From NCBI GenBank assembly GCA_011009095.1, contig VTPC01000499.1, positions 28,363-92,362 of the forward strand: a stretch of DNA of 64,000 nt. The letters are read 5' to 3'. Below are positions 46,782-56,566 of this stretch, piece by piece. Position numbers and translations under genes: made by a program. A model generated the notes under the pieces. That model was not told where the DNA came from. It ran no database searches and saw only the letters and a list, made by a program, of their open reading frames with translations. Position 1 is the stretch's first letter; the number at the start of each line of letters is the position of its first letter. The stretch is from Ignelater luminosus. Its lineage: Eukaryota > Arthropoda > Insecta > Coleoptera > Elateridae.

Positions 46782-47235
46782 GAGCAATAGGGAACGTGAG
46801 CTGGATTTAGACTGTCGTGAGACAGGTTAGTTTTACCCTACCGATGACTCGTCGTTGCGACAGTAATCCTGCTCAGTACGAGAGGAGCCGCAGGTTCGGA
46901 CATTTGGTTCACGCACTCGCTCGAGCGGACGGTGGTGCAAAGCTACCATCGGTGGGATTATGCCTGAACGCCTCTAAGGCCGAGAGTCGAACGGCTCGAA
47001 AAAACGCTACTTTATTAAACGGTCGTCGCACGAGCCCGATTGCCGCACGAGGCGACCGGACGGCGGCGGGATCCCTCGCGCTACGCCCGTCCGGCCTCTA
47101 GCGGTCGACCGTGGGTGTTTCATCAGTTCGATGTCGGAACTCGGAATTGTCTGCAGACGACTTACGTACCTGGCAGGGTGGTGTACTCGGTAGAGCAGTT
47201 TCCACGCTGCGATCTGTTGAGACTCAGCCCTCTGG
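46782..47235 (+). pseudogene. 28S rRNA 3'-terminal fragment (pseudogene)
   Basis: From AATAGGGAACGTGAGCTGG onward the sequence follows the 3' end of insect 28S rRNA: TCGTGAGACAGGTTAGTTTT, GTAATCCTGCTCAGTACGAG, GGTTCGGACATTTGGTTCAC, GGGATTATGCCTGAACGCCT, TTAAACGGTCGTCGCACGAG, then GAGCAG....CGCTGCGATCTGTTGA and CAGCCCTC. That includes the sarcin-ricin-proximal helices' 3' neighbours and runs to the mature end. About 450 bases are kept of about 4 kb. Substitutions at normally invariant positions (GGATTTAGACTG for GGGTTTAGACCG; GAGGAGCCGC for GAGGAACCGC; CATCGGTGGG for CATCCGTGGG) show it is not a functional gene. No 18S, 5.8S or ITS is present. The protein frames 46817-47101 and 47040-47255 are artefacts. 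Confidence 0.93.
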
Positions 47236-47504
47236 CAGTTTTTGATTTTAGATGAAGGAGAAAATTTAAAACTTAAAGTCTTACTAGTTTTATATCAAAA
47301 AGTAATCAAGACATAATGAGGGTACTATTTTTGTTTATCGTGTTATCGTGGAACTGGAAACTTTTGTTCACGCACTTTGGAAAATTTTATTGAAAAACAA
47401 TCACATGCAAAAGCATTAAAAGGTTTTATTCAAACTAAACAATTTGTTTCGAACGGATAAAACCATTACCTGAAACTTCTGTTAAAAAATAAGATAGCGC
47501 ACTG

Positions 47505-47700
47505 CAAGTTCAGGTGTTCTTAAGTTCAGATTTTATCCTCCACGAGGCAATCTGCAGTAATAAGCTTCACTCTACATGACGAGCAGCAAAAGAGTCAATT
47601 TTAAAAATCGCCTAATGAACATAAAAGTTAAAGTAGTTGCCATCTCAATAAGATAAAAATCCAAGAGAATTCTCGAGTTGGTTAGAAGCCATTCCTGTTA
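47505..47700. repeat. Non-coding direct repeat, copy 2 (copy 1 at 45360-45700)
   Basis: Shorter copy of the repeat described at 45360-45700, in the same orientation, on the right side of the 28S fragment. The copies are about 2.1 kb apart. Confidence 0.7.
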
Positions 47701-48142
47701 ATAACACACATCAAGCAATTTTGTTTGTCGTTATGATAAATCAAATAAAATCAAAAGCTGTGATACCATTTCCTTGTAAATGTCTAAATCAGTCTAGCCT
47801 TGCCTCCCAGATAGCGTATCAATCTATAAAAGAAGCTCCTTATAGCTCTAATACCCTTAAAAATTCGTTCCATTACTTTAAGTTAGAAACCTTAATGGGA
47901 GAAGCAAAAATAATGCTGTGCAATAGCTCTTACCTTTTTTGCTTATGCGGCTTCCATTTTATGCGGAAGCATTGTCGAGGCGAGATTTGTTCATGAACCA
48001 ATGATTGAAAAACGCCCTTCCTTTAAAATTCAAAAATCTTTCTTTTAGAAATCTTTCATTACACATCATGCCCCGTATAGTGGCTTAGTTGGCTGTTGTA
48101 AGATTCTATGAAATCTAAAAATTTGAAGAGTTTCACTGGACT

Positions 48143-48605
48143 GTTGTTGAAATTCTTAAAACTTTTGAAATATATGAAATATGAAGTGAAAGAAACTTTC
48201 ATCTAAATATTGCAAAGATTTATGTAATTTTGTAGAATTTATGGAATATCGTATCCATAGTTGACATATTAAGCGATTATTCTTCGAACAAATCTTGCAC
48301 AATAAACGAACCGATTTTTTAACTCTCAAATATAGCTACCAGACCCAAGCTAGCAAAGTAGCTGCTGTTGAAAAGTGAAAGCAACGGGAAGTAGTAAAAA
48401 TAATCATAGTATCAAAATAATAATAGTATGACAGCGTCGCCAATATCGCATCTCAGTTACAAAGGGCGGTATCAGGTAGGTCCAAACCACCCCATATATA
48501 TTGTAACCAACGCGTGGGGGGAAAGAAACTCGCTGATCTAGAAACGCATTTTATTAAGTTTTAAATAACCTTTCAACTTTATTTTTCGTCTCTTCGGTTA
48601 ACAAA
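48143..48605. repeat. Dispersed non-coding repeat, copy B (copy A at 15043-15565)
   Basis: Direct-orientation homologue of 15043-15565. Relative to copy A it has an insertion of about 20 bases (ACAGCGTCGCCAATATCGCA) just before the GTTACAAAG word and lacks about 60 bases in its left half. No frame and no clear termini. Confidence 0.85.
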
Positions 48606-51035
48606 AAGGATAATAATAACAAAATTTTCTCATTTCAAATATTTTTTTCATAATCTTCGTACCTGTAGTGAAACTTTCAAAGATTCCCTGAAATCTAAAA
48701 CAAGTTTCAAATTGAAATTTATGCACTCATAACACTAGCCATAACTCGTTAATAGGGTATAGGAAGTAAGCTCTAATAATTCCTTCTTTAGCATAGTTAA
48801 TGTAAGAAACTGGACAGCTGCAACTACACCTACAAGCATTGAGGATGGTTTGCAAGCAGTAAGACATACACATCTTTGAAATGGCCGAGCCAATTTTTAA
48901 AACCTACTAGACTATTGCCAATTTTAAACTATAGAACTCATGCCAATCAATCATAATATTGCCTTTCAATTCAACAAATTGTACACACTATAATACATCA
49001 TTCAATTTCAATTCAAATTGTAAACAAAAAAAGCTTTAAATAAACAGTTTTTACATTCAAATACTCATTAAATTTTTGTTATCGATCGTGAAAACTAGCA
49101 TGTTTAGATATTTAAAACAGAAAAAGACGGACCACATGTTCAATGTTAATAATATGCAATAGGTTTATTACATCCAGACTTGACCGTGCTAATAAGTATA
49201 AATTAATATAACTAATAAGTTCTGGCTGGACGATGTTTTATTAAACAATTAAACAGAACTGTCTGGGGAAACTTACAACCAATCGTAAACAGTCTTCAGT
49301 CATACCTTAACTTTTCCAATAAATAACCATAGATTCAGCGTGTAATTGCTAGTGTAAATAGTAAACCAGTACTGGGTAGAAAGTTAATGACATGCAAATA
49401 AACTGCATTAATTTATAAACCTTTCCGTTAGACCTACTTCTGTTTTATTGCATGCGCTTAATTTTATTCATTAATATGGCACCAGATTTACCATATCCGC
49501 ACATAACGCGATTATTATATCCACTCGTAAACGTCAAACTTTTATTTAAGAGGATCTTCAACTTGGACATACGATATCTTCACAAAGTGGTATCGTTTCT
49601 GGACATTGCAGATTTTAAGCAATAAAAGATAAGTTATCATCGCCAAACCCACTTCAAGTTTCCCGAATGGTTGAAATTCCAACGGCAAAGAAATCAAAAT
49701 AATAAAGTACCTTCAACATGAAACGGCCATAAAATCTGTTGCCACTGAATAATTTATAATCAACGTCTTTAAGGAAATTACTGCAAACTTTCCAGTTCAT
49801 AGATTACACCGCATTTATTGGAATATTACATTCCTTCCATAATACATATTATATCATCTAATCTTATCTTCGGTAATAATCGACCAAGGTCAACGGTGGG
49901 TTCTCGATACAATAAATATTTATTTTATTGCTGGTTCTTCCCCATTGCGTCTTCTATTGTTTGTTAATTAACAATCGAATATGTAATTAACAACAATAGC
50001 AGTTAACTTAAAATTGGCGCAATTTAAAAACAGAAATTTCATCATAAATCTTTTCAGGCAAAGTAGCAAACTAAGCACGTTTGAAGTGCTTTATGATTAC
50101 CTAACCATATCATGCATTTCAGAACATCAAAGCCACCGCCAAGAGCTTTACAGCAAAGGATTAACAACACTTATGCACAAAGCTTTGAGGAAATTCTAAC
50201 TGAAAATGTGAGGCGAATTTTTCAAACTGACTTGTCGTGATAAATTTCTAGCTAAATAAATCTGTACATATGCGCTAAATTTCAATATTTATATGAATGC
50301 GAACATGAAATGAAAGTTTACCATATTTACCAAATACATGCCTAGCTGTAACTCATATACGCGAGGATAATTAAATAGAAACGACTTGCATCGCATGCAT
50401 TTGAATAATCCTTGTTTTATTAATCATAAATCTCGAGTAATTAATTTTAGTAACGTGTGCATAGATAGACAGTACAATATGCGGCGAGGTAAAATAAAAT
50501 TTAATCCTTCTTTAATAATTTTGAATGTAGTACAGTTGAATCGAAAGAACCAGACAACAAAATCGAGGACAAATAAAAATATGTAACTGCACACGTGATT
50601 GTCATACGAGTGACTTTTAACGAATGTGTCAAGTTGCCGCAAATACATTATTGCATCGATCGATCGATTCATTCACATTCTACGGGGGAACAAGCGCATC
50701 GCAGCCCACATTCGATTAAATGGTTTAAATAAAAAAAGACAGAAGCCGAAGACGTTGCGTTGTTATGAAATGTAAAAGAAAGTACTGTTACCTTTTGTTT
50801 ATATGCCGACTTTATAACTATGTATGGAGATCTCTGAAAATCGTACCTGAATGTAACTCTTAAAAAGAAGAAATCGCAATATTCAAAAGATATCAGACTA
50901 AGGAAGTACTTTTTTGACTTTTATTCTCTAGTTGATGTCAAGACGGATCAAGATTTTATTTTTAAATTGCAATTTAATTCCTTTGCACTGCAGGAACTTC
51001 CTGCAGTAAAAAACTGAAATTCTAATAAACCTTAT
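48606..51035. other. AT-rich sequence, no recognisable gene
   Basis: No domain, repeat or RNA gene noticed. Open frames such as 50424-50672 (-) look compositional. Confidence 0.45.
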
Positions 51036-51437
51036 TGTTGCGTTTTTCGATTTTCTTATTCTGCAGTAATTATTATAATACCACAAATGCTCGATTTTCA
51101 CTTAATATATTTCTTGAATTACAAATATTTAATTAACATAACATATTATAACTTATTTATGTATTTTGTGATAACGTATTTTAACTTATTTATAATTATA
51201 CATAGATGTGCACGCTCGCTTTGCACATATTCGAGTGTGTCTTCTTTTTTGTTTTTCTTGGTTCCTTTAGGTACAGGGCAACCCCGGCCGACGGTCAGTT
51301 ACGCGTTACGCCCCCTTAAGAGGGCCGGTATTTCACAGATGGCTAAAATGACCGAGAACCTCGACATACAGCCGGCCTTGACAGGCTACCGTAGCTTGTC
51401 AATAAATAACTCTATTAACAGGAATACCGCTGCAACA
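51036..51437 (-). mobile_element. LTR of a BEL/Pao retrotransposon
   Basis: On - the 402-bp segment begins TGTTGCAGCGGT (51437) and ends AAAACGCAACA (51036), the TG...CA ends with a longer inverted TGTTGC/GCAACA typical of BEL LTRs. It starts 17 bases after the end of the pol frame, preceded by an AG-rich stretch (AAGCAGGGA) suitable as a polypurine tract. This is the 3' LTR. No second LTR is in the window. Confidence 0.65.
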
Positions 51438-51454
51438 TCGATTAAAGTCCCTGC

Positions 51455-52201
51455 TTAATTTTGAGAACCCACTTCCGCACTAAAGTCATTGTCAATGGGC
51501 AAAATGCAGATTTTATTAACGGCGCGTTTAAAAACACCACTGCCGGTTTTCACAGACACTACCCTAACAACACTGTCAGCCCCAGGGTGAACTTCAACAA
51601 TCCTGCCCATTTTCCATAGCATAGAGGGCAGGTTTTCTTCCTTAACCCAGACCAGTGCATTTACCGGAATGTCGTGCGCCTTTTGGAACATTCACCTGGT
51701 TCTGTTTTGCAGGGTGTTGATATAGTCGACCGACCATCGTTTCCAAAAATGCTCTCTTATTTGCTGAAGAAGCTGGTAGTTTGACAAACGGTTTGGCGGA
51801 AGTTGAGTCAAGTCTTCCTCAGGAACGCTGGTAATTAATTCTCCAATAAGGAAGTGACTGGGAGAAAGGGCTAGGAAGTCGTTCGGGTCATTGGAGATCG
51901 GGATAATGAGTCTAGAATTCATCACGGCTTCAATTTGAACAATAACTCTGTACATTTGCTCGTAAGTTAGCCGAGATTGCCCAAGAACCCGTTTAAAAAT
52001 ATATTTAAACTGCCTAACACCAGCTTCCCAAATACCACCCATTGAGGGGGACTTGGCCGGAATTTTATGCCAGGTAATTGCATTTGCACTTAAATATCCT
52101 TGTACTAAATTATCTTTAGAATAAAAATCAAAGGTCGATTTGAAACATTTCCCACAAATCCTCGTAGATTTCCTTGGTTTTATTTTTTTTTTGTTTCTCA
52201 A
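51455..52201 (-). pseudogene. BEL/Pao pol: integrase C-terminal half and DUF5641 domain
   Basis: The - strand frame 52201-51695 contains ITWHKIPAKSPSMGGIWEAG, the integrase block before the catalytic Glu, then LTYEQMYRVIVQIEAVMNSR (the Glu-bearing helix and NSR.L.P.S), and LSPSHFLIGE. An in-frame TGA at 51694-51692 interrupts it. The same frame then resumes with ALVWVKEENLPSMLWKMGRI, VHPGADSVVRVVSVKT and FKRAVNKICILP, the DUF5641 module that ends BEL/Pao polyproteins. Protease, RT, RNase H and the first integrase residues are absent, so more than three quarters of the element is gone. Integrase would insert the cDNA into chromosomes; this copy cannot. Confidence 0.9.
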
Positions 52202-53125
52202 CGAGCTTTATCACTGCATAGTATTCAAGTTTTAAAACTATTCATTTGGTAATTACGTCCTAATTATTCGCACGATCTCTTTATAATTATTTGCATGCTT
52301 GTATTAGAGCGAAACAACACTGAACTAATGAGAGTTCGAACACGAACGAAAAACCGTTAACAATAAATTCAAACAGTCAGTAAAAGACGACAAAATTTTA
52401 GAATTTGCAGTTAGTGAACAAGACTGATGAGTACTGATCGATAAACTCACCGAAAGTTACTAATGAGAAGTTCTAACAAGTACCGGCGAGTACCGAAAGG
52501 TTGTACCAAGTTCAGAAAAACACTGAAAACTGTCGACACATATTAAAGGTACTGATAGGTAAAGACGATAAGTACTGATAGATACCAGGAAATCCCTGGA
52601 AGATATTGAAAGGTACTAAACAGAAGCAGAAGCGAAATGTACTAAAACGCACCAACAGGTACTGACAATAACCGACAGTACCGAAAGACAGTGAAAAGGT
52701 TTTTGAAAAATGCCATCAAGAATACTAATAAGCACAGTAAGGTGCTGCCAGGTAGCAAAAACAAGTACTGGAAGATACAGACCGGTACTAATACAACGGA
52801 TATGTACTGAGATTGGTAAATAGTACCGAAAGCATTGAGACACCAACAAATTTTGAGAAATACTGACAAGTACCTAGAAACAAGAAATGAAAAGTACTAA
52901 AAAATACTGACAAAGAGTGAAATGTAATAACAAATAAAGAAAAACACTGACAGATAGTACTGATATGTACTGCCAAGTACTGCTTGGTAGTTGGTGCTAA
53001 CACCACAAGTACGAAGAAATATTAACTGAAAAGTATCTTGGTATAAAAGCCATAGACAGATACTGAAAAGTACTGACGGGTATTTGAAAGCACTGAAAGA
53101 TGCTAAAAGATACTGACAGGTTATG

Positions 53126-53680
53126 AAACGTCAAATTGTCAAATGTCGGCGGTGCACAATAACTCACTCGCATCAAAATCTATTGCCTAACACACCAACA
53201 CATTAATGATACTGACTTGTTTTGAGAATATCTGAATTTTATGTCAAAATTGTCAAAACTGCACTTTTTTTCAAATGCGTGCATTTTCGTTACAAATCAT
53301 GCAACTTTAAATTTCTTGGACTTGAATCAAAGAACAATGTTCAAACTTTTCAACTGTGATGTTTGCGAAACCGAGAAAAAATTAATTCGATCGTTGTTGC
53401 GTTTTAGAGTTGAAACAATTTTCGACATTTTTGCACCTTCGCAGTCTAGCGACACTTGCGTTCTCTACGTAAAACTTTTCGGCACTTTGAATGACAGCAT
53501 TCAAAAGAGATCTTAATGTTTAGGAAACCATTTTGGATCAAGTTGTTCCGATGAAAACTAACGAAGATAGTTGAGTTCGAAAAACACTCATTTTTCTCAA
53601 AATTTCAAGTGTTCCCCTAATTTTGTTGATGAGTTTACGATAGTTTAATATAGACCGGGTTCTAGTAATGGCAGATAAAT
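53126..53680 (+). other. Unidentified insert in the minisatellite, with a 91-codon frame
   Basis: The sequence here lacks the minisatellite words completely and resumes them at both ends, so it was inserted as a block. It holds an open frame at 53241-53516 on + with a CDVCETEKK motif and charged/hydrophobic alternation, but I recognise no family. Ends and target duplication are not clear. It could be a non-autonomous element or a captured fragment. Confidence 0.4.
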
Positions 53681-54250
53681 AAGATACAGAAGATTACCGA
53701 CAGGCAGCAAAAAGTACTGATATGTACTGGCAAATTCTAAAAAGTACTGATTGATACTATACTACCGCAGATAGATACTGAAAAGTACTGACAGGTAATG
53801 TAAAGCATCGACAACTACCGAAAGATCTTGATGGGTAGAAAAAAGTACTGAAAACTACTTTCGTATTAACATCAGGTAAGTACTAAACGGTACTGACAGG
53901 TAGTGCAAAATACTGACAAGAGCTAAGTCATGTTGATAAGTACCTTCCCAAAGGTGCCGCTAGATATTAAATTCACAGATAGACACTGACAAGTACTGGA
54001 AATATAAAAAGTACTGACAGGTAGTGAAAAGTGCTGACAAGTATCGAAAGATACTGACGAGTATCGAAAGATTAATAAAAAGTGTTTTTGTATTTAGATC
54101 ACCGATAGGTACTAAAAAGTACTGACTACTGGCAATTACCAGCTGAAAAGTGCTAACAAGTACTGAAAAGTACTGAGAAAGTACCAATGATCACAGATAA
54201 TACACTGGCGAGTATCGGAAAATACTGACAGGTAGAGAAAAGTACTTTTG

Positions 54251-54555
54251 TTGTTGTAGTTTTGTGGCTGAAACTTCAGGTCGCGGTTCCCTTGGACCTT
54301 GTTGCTTCAACTACTATGGTCATTTCGCTGTCAACTAGAATTTAGCCAAATCCAAAGTTTTACAATCCCGGTAGGTATTTTTAACGTGCAACTAATCGTA
54401 GTTACACGGGATGCAGTGCTTTACATCCCTCCTGGAGAATGGCATCTTTTTCAGATTTTTTCCACGTGAAAAATCTCTGGACCTCGGCTAGGAATCAAAC
54501 CCGCAACCATTAGGTTGATAGTCAGATGCGTAACTATTAGAGCCACCAAGGCTCC
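54251..54555 (-). mobile_element. tRNA-derived SINE
   Basis: Read on -, the 5' end (54555) has GGAGCCTTGGTGGCTC, with an A box (TGGTGGCTCTAATAG, 54548-54534) and, 32 bases on, a perfect-looking B box (GGTTTGATTCC, 54501-54491). This is the internal RNA polymerase III promoter of a tRNA-derived SINE. A non-tRNA body of about 200 bases follows, and the 3' end is a short (CAA)n tail (CTACAACAACAAA). The flanks ACAAAAGTACTT and ACAAAAATATTA may be a mutated target duplication. It interrupts the minisatellite, so it is younger than the array. Confidence 0.72.
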
Positions 54556-54734
54556 TAATATTTTTGTATTAAGATCACAGGTAAGTACTAAAAGGTACCT
54601 GCTTATTGGTTCTAAAAAAACTAACAAGTACTGAATAATACCGAAAGCAGTGAAGAGTATTGGCAGATACTGAGTACTAAAAACACAGATAGGTATTAAA
54701 AGCACTGGGGGAAGTGATATGAAAATAATATCTA

Positions 54735-55990
54735 ACTTAACAAATAAAAAGCAGAAATATGGATCAGAATCTTTAGTCAGAGAATTAAAAATACTATTCT
54801 TGAACAAAACAAAATAGAAGACGATACCAGAGGATTGGAAACTAAGCATAACGATACCAATCTTTAAGAAAGGTGCCAAATACAAACCAGAAAACTACCG
54901 AGAAATAACCCTCCTTAACACCACATTGAAGGTCTTACAAAACTAATCCCAGAAGAAATCAGTAAATCAGACCCAATCCGTAAGAAGCAGTAAGGTTTTA
55001 GAAAAAACCGATCCAACATTGACGCCGTCTTTATCATAAGAAAATAACAGAGAAAGTCTTAGAATTCAACAAACCTGTATTCACGTGTTTCGTAGACATG
55101 ACCAAAAAGAGAAACTGAAAGAGGTCTGCGTAAAAGAGAAGGAGGTAAACACACAGTGAACTTATAGTGAACTTATAATGAATACTACACTCAAATCAAA
55201 GTAGAATACAATCTGAGTAGTAAAGTTCCTATCAATACAGGCATAAGACAAGGGAAATCGTTAAGTCCACTACTATTTAACATAATTAAGGATAAGATAA
55301 TTGCAGAGCTACCAAAAGACCTAGGTAACACCTACTTCCATACGATCTGCTACTCTGATGGCAAAGACCGTTGACAACTCACAGCGTCTGCTTCACAAAT
55401 CTAATACCACCGCCAAAAAACTAAACATGGTCATCAAAGCCGAAAAAAGCAAATGCATGACATTTTCTAAGAACCCAGTACGCTGCAAATTAGAAGTCGA
55501 CGGTAAACTACTAGAACAGGTCAGCGAATTTAAAAATATCTTGGTGTAGAACCAACAAATGATGGACGACTTGGAAGAAAAGTTCAAACGTAAATTCAAA
55601 AAGCTGCACGTATCTCAAACAACTTATATGGAAGAACAAATATTTGCATACTGATAGCAAAATGAGAATTTACAAAAACACACAGATAATGCGAACGGTA
55701 GAAATCAAAATGATCAGAACGATAAAGGGTTAAACCCTACGAAATGGAAAACTACTGAAACAAAATAGTGTACCTACAAGAGATACGAAAATGGTACAGA
55801 AAGTGAAGGAAAGAGTGGAAAGAGCATATCTCAAGAATGGATAACACAAGACACGCTAAAAAAGCAAAAGATGTCAAGGCGATAGGGAAAAGATCATCGA
55901 GCAGACGACCCAAGAGATGGTGCAAATGCTGGAACATCGACATCTGAGGAAGAAGAAGCTTAGAAACTAAACAGGCTCGTGTCTACCGAA
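54735..55990 (+). pseudogene. LINE ORF2 relic, RT to C-terminus (RTE-like)
   Basis: Blocks on + in order: IPEDWKLSITIPIFKKGAKY and KPENYREITLLNT (RT start, 54830-54920), FRKNRSN-like block near 54990, NTGIRQGKSLSPLLFNIIKD (55235-55290), a mutated palm (ICYSDG for the expected YADD, near 55345), KLNMVIKAEKSKCMTFSKNP (55420-55480), VSEFKNILV, and finally HISRMDNTRHAKKAKD and SSSRRPKRW near 55830-55920, the C-terminal block. A GAAGAAGAAG tail at 55945-55960 marks the 3' end. The palm lacks the catalytic Asp pair and the frame is broken repeatedly. The endonuclease is missing. Confidence 0.85.
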
Positions 55991-56064
55991 AGAACGAAAG
56001 AGAAGAAAAAACAGTATAACGGAAGTTTGATTAGAGCTTTGATAATGTTTCATTCTTCATTTAG

Positions 56065-56094
56065 CTAAAGATTGCACTTCAAAAGTCTTTGAAG
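56065..56094 (+). CDS. Candidate 30-nt microexon
   Basis: A pyrimidine-rich 3' splice site (GTTTCATTCTTCATTTAG) is followed by 30 bases and a strong 5' splice site (GAAG|GTAAGT). The length is divisible by three; two frames are open (LKIALQKSLK, or KDCTSKVFE in another phase). It is flanked by LINE relics of opposite strands, which weakens the case for a gene here. Chance occurrence is quite possible. Confidence 0.2.
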
Positions 56095-56335
56095 GTAAGT
56101 ATAGAAAAGATTTCTTCTTCAAAGTAATCAGCACGGAAAGTTTTTTCCCATATGCCAAGACACATCGAAAGAGAAATATCCTTTTGGTTACTACTTCGGG
56201 CAGTTATCTCTTTTGGACACCTATTTCTATCTGTAAATCAATTGGAAAAAAAAACATTTTGAAGGTTTTGCCAGTTTTATTTTAATTTCCGATTCTTTTC
56301 ATATTCCCACCGAAAACGATTTTTCACAGTTCGTA

Positions 56336-56566
56336 TTATTTCTTCTTCTTCCACATTAGACACATGGTCAACCTAAGATATTCGGAGAATCCTTCGATAG
56401 CACGAAAGTTCGAAAGACTGTAGAGTAAGGTAGGAAAGACATAACGTCTTAGAAATCTAATTCTTAATTCTACTATTATGTCCTTACTGCTTAGTATATT
56501 TTTTAGTTTGATGAATGCTGCTCGAGCAATTTCAATGTGTTCTAATTTCTTTTGTTTGTTGGGCAT
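56336..56566 (-). pseudogene. LINE ORF2 fragment (post-RT region)
   Basis: The - frame contains HIEIARAAFIKLKNILSSKD and ELRIRFLRRYVFPTLLYSLS, the conserved segment after the RT palm in the same LINE type as 6480-8490 (compare IEYARSAFFKMKSFL there). An internal deletion joins it to a short tail ending in GAAGAAGAAG at about 56336, the 3' end. Upstream and downstream parts are missing. Confidence 0.8.

Larger units (their letters stand above)
52420..54715. repeat. Degenerate minisatellite based on GTACTGA(A/C)A(A/G), broken by two inserts
   Basis: Words such as GTACTGACAGGTA, AAAGTACTGACAAGTACTGA and GTACCGAAAG recur dozens of times, with a unit of about 10-11 bp and often an alternating pair (TACTGAAAAG / TACTGACAGG). 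The array occupies 52420-53125, 53680-54250 and 54560-54715. The gaps are an unidentified insert (53126-53680) and a SINE (54251-54555). Units vary a lot, so the array is old. Scattered reverse-strand frames of 60-75 codons rich in Tyr, Leu, Ser and Val come from the repeat and are not genes. Confidence 0.9.

Noticed and set aside
46817-47255. Protein frames within the 28S fragment
   Set aside because: The DNA is recognisable rRNA; open frames are incidental to its high G+C.
52616-54187. Several 70-80-codon - strand frames rich in Tyr, Leu, Val and Ser
   Set aside because: They are translations of the GTACTGA minisatellite.
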